Source: Clostridium sp.
GTDB taxonomy: Bacteria > Bacillota > Clostridia > Clostridiales > Clostridiaceae
Reading direction: 5' to 3'
NCBI RefSeq assembly: GCF_022482905.1
Contig: NZ_JAKVOI010000001.1
Coordinates: 3,473,958 to 3,537,957 of the forward strand
DNA length: 64,000 nucleotides
The notes below the pieces were generated by a model. The model saw nothing but the letters and a program-made list of their open reading frames with translations, did no database searches and was not told where the DNA came from. The position numbers and the translations under genes are program-made. This document shows, in pieces, positions 18,652-26,809 of the stretch (the stretch's first letter is position 1; each line of letters begins with the position of its first letter).

Positions 18652-19247
18652 GAATTATTTTGGAAATATCATGCTCCAATTTTATTTCCTATAAGTTTTC
18701 TTTATATATAACATATACTCTCCAAGAAAATTGTGTTAAGATAACTTATACTGTATTAAATTTAGATGATAAACAAATATATTTTTCCATCGGTGCACAC
18801 CCAGCATTCATGTGTCCTATTGAAAAAAATGATTTATTAGAAGACTGCTATTTGGAATTTAATAAGAATGAAACTATTTCTAAATATGGAGTAAATAAAG
18901 ATGTATATCTTTCAAGAAAACCAGAAGAATTTTTAAATGATGAAAATATACTGCCGTTATCAAAGGGATTATTTAAGGATGGACTTTTGATGTTTGATGA
19001 ACTTAAATCAAACAAGATAGCTATAAAATCTAAAAATAATAATAAATCTTTGGGAGTTGGGTTTGATGGATTTCCGTATTTATGCTTATGGGCTCCAGAG
19101 AAAGGTGCACCATTTTTATGTATAGAGCCATGGTTTGGACATCCAGAGTATGAAGATTTTGCTGGTAAATTTAAAGATAGGGAAGGTACGGTTTCATTAA
19201 AAGCTGGTAATAAATTTAATTGTACTTACAAAATATTTGTTGATTAG
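18652..19247 (+). pseudogene. Truncated aldose 1-epimerase-like gene (LacX type)
   Basis: Three bases after the kinase stop, one frame reads ELFWKYHAPILFPI, matching the early LacX motif (yWxxxAPILFPIxG). The rest continues in another frame from about 18693 with SLYITYTLQENCVKITYT, FSIGAHPAFMCP and FPYLCLWAPEKGAPFLCIEPW. About 60 residues expected between are missing, together with the N-terminus and the frame. The enzyme would have equilibrated sugar anomers for the tagatose pathway. The decay marks the right end of the operon. Confidence 0.75.
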
Positions 19248-19323
19248 TAATACAACAAATTATATAGAATTATAGATAATGTTACTTTATTAGAATTTAT
19301 TTAAGGCTTGTATATATGAGTTA

Positions 19324-19371
19324 TACAAAGTAAATTGTGGAATCAATCCAAAACAATATCTAATTATATAA
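19324..19371 (+). pseudogene. Possible tail of an AraC-family regulator
   Basis: A 15-codon stretch ending in TAA reads YKVNCGINPKQYLII, resembling the end of the AraC HTH (xxxGxxPxxYR). Too short for certainty. Confidence 0.3.
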
Positions 19372-19425
19372 ACTAGAAAAACTAATATTGGAGGCTATTT
19401 TAAACTACACCTAATGTAACTGTTA

Positions 19426-19659
19426 AGCTTTTCAAAGGCATTTGGGATAGAATATGTAATAAACTACTTAGATATTCCACATGAAGATACCTACGCAAGA
19501 GGTGACAGCACCAATGATTTACCAATGCTTGAGTATGTAAAAAACAGTATAGCTATGGGAAATGGCAACCCATTATTATTTGATTTAGTTTCATTTGTAA
19601 CAAAGGACATTGAAGACGATGGAATAGATTATGCTTTAAAACATTATAAAATAATATAA
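19426..19659 (+). pseudogene. Remnant of a Cof-type HAD-IIB phosphatase (C-terminal part)
   Basis: A startless frame ending in TAA 19657-19659 reads SFSKAFGIEYVINYLDIPHE followed by YARGDSTNDLPMLEYV and SIAMGNGN. The GDSxNDLPML block is the conserved motif IV of HAD-IIB sugar phosphatases. Only the last ~77 codons remain, so it is a dead fragment. Confidence 0.75.
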
Positions 19660-19794
19660 AAGAAGTAGTGCAATGTAAGCGGTAAATTGGTACTTTGACA
19701 ATCGACAGATTTTTCGAAAACTCTAAAGGTGAGAGAATATAGATAGATTTTGTCAGGGACCATCTACTATTGTTTTTAGAATTATTTATGTTTA

Positions 19795-19830
19795 CTTTGG
19801 TATCTGATGATATATCATCAGATACCAAAG
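19795..19830. repeat. 36-base perfect palindrome
   Basis: Arms CTTTGGTATCTGATGATA and its exact complement meet without a spacer, followed by TTATTTTATTTT. It could act as a terminator for the + strand. The 20 bases before it (AGAATTATTTATGTTTACTT) recur at 54385-54405 ahead of the T-box promoter. Confidence 0.6.
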
Positions 19831-19901
19831 TTATTTTATTTTCTATTTTAGTATCTGACCTTTTATCAGACAACGCCACTATACAAATAGCAATGATTGA
19901 A

Positions 19902-19937
19902 AATATATAAGTGGGCAGTGAAACACCGTATGATGTG
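19902..19937 (-). repeat. Dispersed ~30-base repeat, copy A
   Basis: TGAAAATATATAAGTGGGCA followed by GTGAAACACCG closely matches 58338-58373 (TGAAAATATATAGGTGGGTG, GTGAAACGCCG). At the second site it lies upstream of a small toxin gene on the minus strand; here the corresponding downstream sequence holds no clear toxin, so this may be a decayed locus. Confidence 0.5.
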
Positions 19938-19997
19938 ACCCCAATAAGTAGTCCTTTTTTATTCCTAATTTTTGTAAATTGGGGGCAGACTATTTAA

Positions 19998-20063
19998 TTA
20001 TAATTGGCATTTGACAATAACTATAAATAGGAGTAACATGAAAGTGGCAAATGCCAATTATAA
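19998..20063. repeat. 16-base inverted repeat flanking a 34-base segment upstream of mrp
   Basis: TTATAATTGGCATTTG (19998-20013) and CAAATGCCAATTATAA (20048-20063) are exact complements. They enclose ATAGGAG and lie just before the mrp ribosome binding site, so an RNA stem here could hide an alternative start or act as a regulatory hairpin. Confidence 0.55.
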
Positions 20064-20079
20064 AAATGGAGATGATTGT

Positions 20080-20955
20080 ATGTCAAATTGTAATTCATGT
20101 CCATCAAACGACGGATGTGAAAAGGATAAAGAAAGCTGTATGATTAAAAACAATCCTATGAATAATGTGAAAAAAGTAATAGGTGTAATGAGTGGAAAGG
20201 GAGGGGTGGGCAAATCTACAATTTCGGTATTATTGGCAAAAGAACTCAATAAAAAAGGTTTTAAAGTAGGTATACTTGATGCTGATATTACAGGACCAAG
20301 TATTCCAAAATTGCTGAATTTGAAAAATAAAAGAGCAGAATCCATAAAAAGGAATATTGTGCCTGTAACTACTAAAGAAGGTATAAAAGTTATATCACTT
20401 AACTTATTGATAGAAAATGAGGAAGAACCTGTAATTTGGAGAGGCCCTATAATAGGCAGCGTTGTTGAACAGTTTTGGACAGATGTGTTGTGGGGAGAAC
20501 TTGATTATTTGGTAATTGACATGCCTCCCGGAACGGGAGATGTAGCTATTACTGTAATGCAGTCAATACCTATTGATGGAATAATAATGGTATCAGTATC
20601 TCAAGATTTAGTATCCATGATAGTTTCAAAAGCTGTAAATATGGTAAAGAAAATGGATATTAAAATTTTAGGCATTATTGAAAATATGAGCTATGTAAAA
20701 TGTCCAAATTGTAATAAAAAGATCAAAATTTTCAATGGGGAAAATACTTATGAATTTTTAGAAAAAATGAATTTAAAACTTCTCGGGGAATTGCCTGTCG
20801 TAGACGGTATATGTAACTCATTGCCTTCCAAGAATAAAAATACAGATAATAGTATAGGTTCAATATTCAGTCAAATAGTTGAAAATATAATTAAAAGCTT
20901 AGAGAAGGAGATAAAAGATGAAAAAAGTATTGGAATTTCACAAGGAAGGATATAA
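20080..20955 (+). CDS. Mrp/NBP35-type P-loop ATPase (iron-sulfur carrier)
   Basis: A 291-residue protein with N-terminal cysteines (4, 7, 13, 20), the deviant Walker A GKGGVGKSTIS, LDADITGPSIP, switch/Walker B DYLVIDMPPGTGD, and CPNC near the C-terminal third. This is the Mrp/ApbC/NBP35 family, which binds and transfers Fe-S clusters. ATG 20080 has GGAG 10 bases upstream; the in-frame start at 20011 lies inside the inverted repeat and is unlikely. It overlaps the next gene by 38 bases and heads a cluster with NifX-like and DUF134 genes. Confidence 0.88.
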   Translation: MSNCNSCPSNDGCEKDKESCMIKNNPMNNVKKVIGVMSGKGGVGKSTISVLLAKELNKKGFKVGILDADITGPSIPKLLNLKNKRAESIKRNIVPVTTKEGIKVISLNLLIENEEEPVIWRGPIIGSVVEQFWTDVLWGELDYLVIDMPPGTGDVAITVMQSIPIDGIIMVSVSQDLVSMIVSKAVNMVKKMDIKILGIIENMSYVKCPNCNKKIKIFNGENTYEFLEKMNLKLLGELPVVDGICNSLPSKNKNTDNSIGSIFSQIVENIIKSLEKEIKDEKSIGISQGRI

Positions 20956-21277
20956 TTGTGCAGAATCTATTGTAAAAGCCATAAATGAAGAAAAAGAAAC
21001 AAATATTCCAGTCTCTATAGCTAGTCCTTTTGGATCAGGTATGACTGTTGGAACTACCTGTGGAGCTGTTACTGGAGCATTAATGGCTTTAGGTTCAATA
21101 AAGGGAAGAGAGACAAGTAAAGAATCAAATGAAACGAGAGAAATCACCAAAGAAGTAATGAATAGAGTAAAAGAAAAATATGGAACCTTTGAGTGCTCAA
21201 AGCTGAAGAAAAAAGGCATATCTTGTGATGAAATAATAGAATATACTTATGAAATTTTGAGAGAATGTCTTAAATAA
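20918..21277 (+). CDS. C_GCAxxG_C_C family redox protein
   Basis: A 119-residue protein with the family pattern GYNCAESI near the start, FGSGMTVGTTCGAVTGALMALG in the middle and two further cysteines near residues 92 and 104. The family is thought to bind a metal or redox cofactor; its function is not established. RBS AGAAGGAG lies inside the end of mrp, so the two genes are translationally coupled. Confidence 0.85.
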   Translation: MKKVLEFHKEGYNCAESIVKAINEEKETNIPVSIASPFGSGMTVGTTCGAVTGALMALGSIKGRETSKESNETREITKEVMNRVKEKYGTFECSKLKKKGISCDEIIEYTYEILRECLK

Positions 21278-21324
21278 GTCAATATATTAAAATTATTAAA
21301 AATAGAATACAGGGAGGAATAAAA

Positions 21325-21681
21325 ATGAAAATTGCAGTAGCAAGTGAAGGAAAACAAATAAGTGGACATTTTGGACATTGTGGAGGATTTGCGATTTATG
21401 AAATAGGAGAGGATAAGTCTTTAAAAAAGGACTTTGTGCAAAATCCGGGACATAAGCAAGGATTTTTACCGATATTTTTGAAGGATAAGGATGTAAATGT
21501 AATAATATCAGGTGGGATGGGGGAAACTGCAGTTCAATTATTTAAAGATAATAAAATAGAGGTTGTTACAGGTGTTCAAGGTTTGTGTGACGATGCGGTA
21601 CAGAAATATATAAATGGAGATTTGAGGTCTACTGGAAGTGTATGTACAGAACATCAACATGAAGGAAATTGCAGTAATTAG
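21325..21681 (+). CDS. NifX/NifB-C-terminal-like (dinitrogenase Fe-Mo cofactor biosynthesis) domain protein
   Basis: A 118-residue protein with MKIAVASEGKQISGHFGHCGGFAIYE, then IISGGMGETAVQLF and a His/Cys-rich tail. The domain occurs in NifX, NafY and the end of NifB, and also in many non-nitrogen-fixing clostridia next to Mrp ATPases, where it is thought to handle metal clusters. RBS AGGGAGG. Its presence does not prove nitrogen fixation, but it could serve the nitrogenase-like enzyme at 54.9 kb. Confidence 0.88.
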   Translation: MKIAVASEGKQISGHFGHCGGFAIYEIGEDKSLKKDFVQNPGHKQGFLPIFLKDKDVNVIISGGMGETAVQLFKDNKIEVVTGVQGLCDDAVQKYINGDLRSTGSVCTEHQHEGNCSN

Positions 21682-21694
21682 TTAAATCCAATTT

Positions 21695-21895
21695 GTGAGG
21701 TGGATATTTGGATATGGAATGAGCTATTATGGATTAAAAATATACAGTAAAAAACCTCTTCATATTCATTTTAAATGTACTAATTGCAATGATATAATAG
21801 ATATAGATGATAGCAAGAATATTGTTTTATTCGGAATATGCAGCAAATGCAGGGAGGTTTTAAAATGCCAAGGCCGACAAAATTTAGAAGAGTAG
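21695..21895 (+). CDS. Small zinc-ribbon protein (hypothetical)
   Basis: A 66-codon frame with two cysteine pairs, FKCTNCNDI and GICSKCREVLKC, preceded by HIH. It may be a small zinc ribbon, with some resemblance to the metal-binding half of Fur-like proteins. The start is uncertain: GTG 21695, or ATG 21719 within the same frame. It overlaps the DUF134 gene by 31 bases. A real gene is likely because the cysteine spacing is orderly, but it could be a fragment. Confidence 0.5.
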   Translation: MRWIFGYGMSYYGLKIYSKKPLHIHFKCTNCNDIIDIDDSKNIVLFGICSKCREVLKCQGRQNLEE

Positions 21896-22299
21896 AATTT
21901 TTCCCGGAGGATACCTACTTTGTCCCATGGGGGAAACCTAGATGCAAGATTGAGGAAATGGTTTTGAAGGTAGAGGAGCTTGAAGCAATGAGACTCAAAG
22001 ATATTGAGGGACTGAATCAGGAAGAGTGTGCAAAAAAAATGCAGGTGTCCAGGCAGACATTCCAAAATATCATCGACAATGCAAGAAAAAAAGTAGCTGT
22101 TGCCCTTACAGAAGGTAATGCAATAAGAATAAATGGAGGAAATTATAAGGCTACATTTTGTAAATTTAAATGTCTTAATTGCGGAAATGTGTATGAGATA
22201 AAATATGAGAATGACAAATATGCATGTCCTGTGTGTGGTTCAAATAAAGTAGCTTGTAGTAAAAAGGTCGGCTTTTGTAAAAGATGGTGCAAAGATTAA
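21865..22299 (+). CDS. DUF134 family HTH/zinc-ribbon protein
   Basis: A 144-residue protein beginning MPRPTKFRRVEFFPEDTYFVPWGKP, with a sigma-70 region 4-like HTH (LNQEECAKKMQVSRQTFQNIIDNARKKVA, residues ~62-90) and a C-terminal zinc ribbon (CLNCGNVYEI, CPVCGS). DUF134 genes usually sit beside NifX-like genes and are probably their regulators. ATG 21865 follows GCAGGGAGG. A terminator follows at 22309. Confidence 0.88.
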   Translation: MPRPTKFRRVEFFPEDTYFVPWGKPRCKIEEMVLKVEELEAMRLKDIEGLNQEECAKKMQVSRQTFQNIIDNARKKVAVALTEGNAIRINGGNYKATFCKFKCLNCGNVYEIKYENDKYACPVCGSNKVACSKKVGFCKRWCKD

Positions 22300-22308
22300 A
22301 TTAATTTT

Positions 22309-22343
22309 AGTGGATAAAACCAAGGTGGTTTATCCACTTTTTT
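22309..22343 (+). terminator. Intrinsic terminator of the mrp-DUF134 cluster
   Basis: AGTGGATAAACC pairs with GGTTTATCCACT, followed by TTTTTT. Confidence 0.85.
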
Positions 22344-22357
22344 AATATAAAAAAGTG

Positions 22358-22424
22358 TTGACTTGAGGGTATTATAGTATTAAAATATATTTTGCATACG
22401 AAATATATTGATGCGAAATATATT
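22358..22424 (+). promoter_or_regulatory. Promoter and operator of the MarR/ABC exporter operon
   Basis: TTGACT (22358-22363), 17-base spacer, TAAAAT (22381-22386). Overlapping and following it are an inverted repeat AATATATTT (22384-22392)/AAATATATT (22401-22409) and a second CGAAATATATT at 22414-22424, 15 bases after the first. This is a typical binding arrangement for an autoregulating MarR dimer. Confidence 0.6.
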
Positions 22425-22445
22425 CAAGAAGGGGAAAAATATTAC

Positions 22446-22889
22446 ATGAATAATGTTCAAGATGCCATGTACCTGCTTAAAATTATAAAAAGGGTTATGA
22501 GAAATGTTCACAAAGACGTGGAAAATCATTTCAAGGAGCTTAATATGACCGCACCGCAGGTGTTTGTGGCTATTACGCTAATTCATAACGGTAAAATAAA
22601 AATAAGTGATTTAAGCCGGAAAATTGGTCTGTCAAACAGTACTGTATCCGGAATTGTGGACAGAATGGAAAAACAGGGATGGGTAAGCAGAATCAGGAGC
22701 AAGGATGACAGGAGAGTTGTATATGTGGATGTGACTCCTGAATTCATGAAAATTGCCAGATCAAAGCACGATGAAGTTTATGGTACGTTCCAATCCATGG
22801 TTGACAGTGCAACCGGCGAGGAAATGAATGTAATAAGCAGAGGGCTCATTACACTGGAGAGGGTTATGGACAGACAGGAAATAAAATAA
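22446..22889 (+). CDS. MarR-family transcriptional regulator
   Basis: A 147-residue winged-helix protein: helix-turn-helix ISDLSRKIGLSNSTVSGIVDRMEKQGWV and wing RIRSKDDRRVVYVDVT. ATG 22446 is chosen because AAGGGGAA lies upstream; an in-frame start at 22392 falls in the operator. It heads an operon with two ABC exporter half-transporters and probably represses it until a toxic ligand binds. Confidence 0.9.
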   Translation: MNNVQDAMYLLKIIKRVMRNVHKDVENHFKELNMTAPQVFVAITLIHNGKIKISDLSRKIGLSNSTVSGIVDRMEKQGWVSRIRSKDDRRVVYVDVTPEFMKIARSKHDEVYGTFQSMVDSATGEEMNVISRGLITLERVMDRQEIK

Positions 22890-22904
22890 GGAGTAGGTGA
22901 AATA

Positions 22905-24998
22905 ATGCTTAAGTTGTTGAAATATTTGAAGCCGTTTATTGCGTTGGTTGCAGGTGCAATAATTTTACTTTTTGTACAGGCGATGTGCGACCTGTCACTT
23001 CCGGATTATATGTCCAATATCGTAAATATTGGGATACAGCAAAATGGAATTGAAAATGCGGTGCCCAAGGCACTTAGAAAATCTGAAATGAATAAACTTA
23101 AAGTGTCCATGAATGAAGACGATAGACTGGAGATCGTGAAAAATTACAACCTGATTGACAGATCGAGTCCGGATTATGATAAATATGTAAAGGACTATCC
23201 GGGACTGCAAAAGGAGCCGGTATATGTTTTGAAAAATATTGAAAAACCTGAAATAGACAGAATGAATCCAATAATGGGAAGGGCGTTTCTTTCTGCATCA
23301 GGGGCTGATAAGAAATTCAATCTGTCCGGCGAAGATATGGTGACGCAGGCTTCAGTTGGTTTTGTAAAGGCCGAATACACCATGCTCGGGATGAATACAG
23401 ATAAGATACAGAGAAATTATATTATCCATACTGGAGTAATAATGCTGCTTTTTTCTCTTATGAGTGTGGTCTGTACCGTGGCGGTGGGATTTCTGGCTGC
23501 AAGAACCGCAGCCGGATTCTGCCGCAATCTGCGAAAGGATTTGTTTGAAAAAGTCGAGAGTTTTTCCAGCAGGGAATTTGACAAATTTTCCACAGCCTCT
23601 CTTATAACGAGAACTACAAATGACATTACCCAGATACAGCTTGTTATTTTTCTTGCCATAAGGATGATTATATATGCTCCGATTTTGGGAGTTGGAGGAA
23701 TCATGAGGGCCGTCAGCAACAGCACATCCATGTCATGGATTATCGCCCTGGCAGTTGTGGTCCTGCTTGGCTTGATCGGGTGCATATTTGCAGTTGCATT
23801 TCCTAAATTTAAAAAAGTTCAGAAACTGGTTGACAGGCTGAATCTTGTTACACGTGAAAGTCTATCAGGGATGATGGTAATAAGGGCTTTCAACAACCAG
23901 AAGTTTGAAGAGAACAGGTTCGATGAGGCAAACAGGGATCTGACAAATACGAATCTGTTTATAAATCGCATAATGTCCATGATGTTTCCCGCAATGATGC
24001 TTATAATGAACGGAATTACCATACTTGTAGTATGGGTGGGAGCTCACCAGATTGCAAATTCAAGCATGCAGGTAGGAGATATGATGGCATTTATGCAGTA
24101 TGCCATGCAGATAATATTTGCATTTCTCATGATGTCATTTATGTTTATTCTGATACCGAGGGCATCGGTATCCGGTCAGAGAATCAGTGAGGTCCTTGAA
24201 GTAAAACCGGCTATTCTGGATCCTGAAAGGCCTCTGCACTTTAAAGGAGGGGTAAAGGGAATGGTGGAATTCAAAGATGTCTTCTTCAAATATGAAGGGG
24301 CGGAAGAATATGCACTCAAGAATATAAACTTCAGGGCATTTCCAGGACAGACAACTGCCTTTATCGGTTCTACAGGCTCGGGAAAATCAACTCTTGTCAA
24401 TCTTATTCCGCGTTTTTATGATGTAACTGAAGGGCACATTACGATTGATGGGACTGATATAAGGGATATTACCCAGAATGAATTGAGGGATTCAATAGGT
24501 TATGTTCCTCAGAAAGGTTCACTTTTCAAAGGTACCATTGAATCGAATTTAAAGTATGCCAGGGAAGATGCAACAGAGAAAGATATAAGAAAAGCGGCAG
24601 AGATTGCACAGGCAGAGGAATTTATTGATGAAAAGCCGGAAAAATTCAAGAGTGAAATTTCCCAGGGAGGGTTAAATGTGTCGGGAGGACAGAAGCAGAG
24701 GCTTTCAATTGCACGTGCTCTGGTGAAAAAACCGGCAATATATATATTTGATGACAGCTTTTCAGCTCTTGATTTCAAAACTGATTCCAGATTGAGAAAG
24801 GCACTGGAATCTGAAACAAAATCAAGTACCATTTTGACTGTGGCACAGCGTATTTCTACAATAAAGAACGCTGATCAGATAATAGTTCTTGATAAAGGCA
24901 GAATAGTAGGTAAAGGCACTCATGAAGAACTTATGGAGAACTGTACAACATATAGGGAAATTGCACTATCACAATTATCTGAGGAGGAATTGGCATGA
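22905..24998 (+). CDS. ABC exporter half-transporter, degenerate-site subunit
   Basis: A 697-residue type IV ABC exporter half: six transmembrane segments with an extra ~110-residue extracytoplasmic insertion after the first, then an ATPase domain with Walker A GSTGSGKS, Q-loop YVPQKGSLF and signature NVSGGQKQR. The Walker B ends FDDSFSALD, with Asp where the catalytic Glu is normally found. This asymmetry is typical of heterodimeric exporters such as BmrCD. It overlaps the next gene by 4 bases (ATGA). Likely substrates are drugs or lipids; not determinable. Confidence 0.9.
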   Translation: MLKLLKYLKPFIALVAGAIILLFVQAMCDLSLPDYMSNIVNIGIQQNGIENAVPKALRKSEMNKLKVSMNEDDRLEIVKNYNLIDRSSPDYDKYVKDYPGLQKEPVYVLKNIEKPEIDRMNPIMGRAFLSASGADKKFNLSGEDMVTQASVGFVKAEYTMLGMNTDKIQRNYIIHTGVIMLLFSLMSVVCTVAVGFLAARTAAGFCRNLRKDLFEKVESFSSREFDKFSTASLITRTTNDITQIQLVIFLAIRMIIYAPILGVGGIMRAVSNSTSMSWIIALAVVVLLGLIGCIFAVAFPKFKKVQKLVDRLNLVTRESLSGMMVIRAFNNQKFEENRFDEANRDLTNTNLFINRIMSMMFPAMMLIMNGITILVVWVGAHQIANSSMQVGDMMAFMQYAMQIIFAFLMMSFMFILIPRASVSGQRISEVLEVKPAILDPERPLHFKGGVKGMVEFKDVFFKYEGAEEYALKNINFRAFPGQTTAFIGSTGSGKSTLVNLIPRFYDVTEGHITIDGTDIRDITQNELRDSIGYVPQKGSLFKGTIESNLKYAREDATEKDIRKAAEIAQAEEFIDEKPEKFKSEISQGGLNVSGGQKQRLSIARALVKKPAIYIFDDSFSALDFKTDSRLRKALESETKSSTILTVAQRISTIKNADQIIVLDKGRIVGKGTHEELMENCTTYREIALSQLSEEELA

Positions 24999-26809
24999 GC
25001 AGAAGGAAAGGGCCTGCAGCCATGATGAAAGGCAGTGAGAAGTCCCATAATTTCAAACCGACCATGAGAAAACTTATCGGATATTTAAGCGATTATAAAA
25101 TATCATTGATTATCGTACTTATATTTGCAATTGTAAGTACAATATTTTCAATAGTAGGTCCCAAAATACTTGGGAAGGCTACAACAAAACTGTTTGAAGG
25201 TGTCATGAAAAAAATATCCGGCATCGGTGGTATAGATTTTAATTATATAGGAAACATAATCGCTCTTCTTGCAGTGTTGTATGTGATAAGTTCGGTATTT
25301 GCCTATATCCAGGGATGGATTATGTCCGGAATATCAATGAAGGTGAGCTATAAATTCAGAAAGGACATTTCAGAAAAAATAAATAGAATGCCGCTGGGGT
25401 ATTTCGACAGGACAAATCATGGGGAGGTACTGTCGCGTGTTACAAATGATGTAGATACATTGAGCCAGACCCTTAATCAAAGCCTGGGACAGATTATTAC
25501 ATCAGTTACAACCGTCATCGGCGTAATGATAATGATGTTTACCATAAGCTGGCAGATGTCTCTTGTGGCCCTCTGCATAATTCCGGTATCTATGCTGCTC
25601 ATAGCTGTCATTGTAAAACATTCCCAGAGGTATTTCAAACAGCAGCAGGATTACCTTGGGAACCTGAACGGACACGTTGAGGAGATGTATGGTGGTCATA
25701 TTGTTGTGAAAGCCTTCAATGGTGAAAAAGAGAGTGTAGATAAGTTCGACGGTATGAACAGAAAGCTTTTTGGAGCTGCATGGAAATCACAGTTTCTGTC
25801 CGGAATAATGATGCCGGTTATGAATTTTGTAGGGAATCTGGGGTATGTGGCAATATGTATTCTGGGAGGATGGCTCGCAGCCAAGAGGACCATCGAAGTT
25901 GGTGATATACAGGCATTTACCCAGTATGTCCGCTCGTTTACACAGCCTATTTCACAGATTGCCAACATCTCAAATATACTTCAGCAGACAGCAGCTTCGG
26001 CGGAACGTATATTTGAATTTCTGGAGGAAGAGGAAGAGACAGCCGAAACATCAGTCCCGGTGAAACCTGACAGCATAGAGGGCAGTGTTGAATTCAGAAA
26101 TGTCCGCTTCGGCTATGATCCGAAGAAGGTAATAATAAATGATTTTTCCGCCCTTATTAAACCGGGACAGAGAATTGCAATCGTAGGACCTACCGGGGCA
26201 GGAAAGACAACCATAATAAAGCTCCTTATGCGTTTTTACGATATAAATAGCGGATCAATACTTGTAGATGGCAATGATATAAAGGATTTTACGCGAAATG
26301 ATCTTAGATCCATATTCGGAATGGTTCTCCAAGATACCTGGCTTTACAATGGAAGCATAATGGAGAATATAAGATATGGAAGACTTGATGCCTCTGATGA
26401 TGAGGTAATTGAAGCCTCAAGAGCGGCACATGTTGACGAATTTGTGCATGCTCTTCCCGATGGCTACAATATGATTCTGAACGAGGAAGCCAGCAACGTA
26501 TCGCAGGGTCAGAAGCAACTGCTTACTATTGCAAGGGCCATACTTGCCGATCCAAGGATACTTATTTTTGATGAAGCTACAAGTTCGGTAGACACCCGTA
26601 CGGAAGTTCAGATCCAGAGAGCCATGGACAATCTCATGAAAAATCGCACGAGCTTTATAATTGCCCATAGATTGTCAACAATCCGCAATGCTGATTTAAT
26701 ACTTGTCATGGATCATGGAGATATTGTGGAGCAGGGCAGTCACCGGGAACTCCTTGAAAAAGGAGGGACATATGCAAATTTATACAACAGTCAATTTGAA
26801 GCAGACTAA
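24995..26809 (+). CDS. ABC exporter half-transporter, catalytic subunit
   Basis: A 604-residue exporter half with six transmembrane segments, RMPLGYFDRTNHGEVLSRVTNDVDT intracellular loop, Walker A GPTGAGKT, Walker B LIFDEATSSVD with the catalytic Glu, and an unusual signature NVSQGQKQL. Together with the preceding subunit it would form one complete and one degenerate ATP site: the degenerate site combines the Asp Walker B of the first and the altered signature of this subunit. Its end overlaps the end of the convergent aspartate decarboxylase gene by 4 bases. Confidence 0.92.
   Translation: MSRRKGPAAMMKGSEKSHNFKPTMRKLIGYLSDYKISLIIVLIFAIVSTIFSIVGPKILGKATTKLFEGVMKKISGIGGIDFNYIGNIIALLAVLYVISSVFAYIQGWIMSGISMKVSYKFRKDISEKINRMPLGYFDRTNHGEVLSRVTNDVDTLSQTLNQSLGQIITSVTTVIGVMIMMFTISWQMSLVALCIIPVSMLLIAVIVKHSQRYFKQQQDYLGNLNGHVEEMYGGHIVVKAFNGEKESVDKFDGMNRKLFGAAWKSQFLSGIMMPVMNFVGNLGYVAICILGGWLAAKRTIEVGDIQAFTQYVRSFTQPISQIANISNILQQTAASAERIFEFLEEEEETAETSVPVKPDSIEGSVEFRNVRFGYDPKKVIINDFSALIKPGQRIAIVGPTGAGKTTIIKLLMRFYDINSGSILVDGNDIKDFTRNDLRSIFGMVLQDTWLYNGSIMENIRYGRLDASDDEVIEASRAAHVDEFVHALPDGYNMILNEEASNVSQGQKQLLTIARAILADPRILIFDEATSSVDTRTEVQIQRAMDNLMKNRTSFIIAHRLSTIRNADLILVMDHGDIVEQGSHRELLEKGGTYANLYNSQFEAD

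Noticed and set aside
19553-19879. 108-codon minus-strand frame across the palindrome
   Set aside because: It runs antisense through the HAD remnant and a palindrome, has no ribosome binding site and no recognisable domain.
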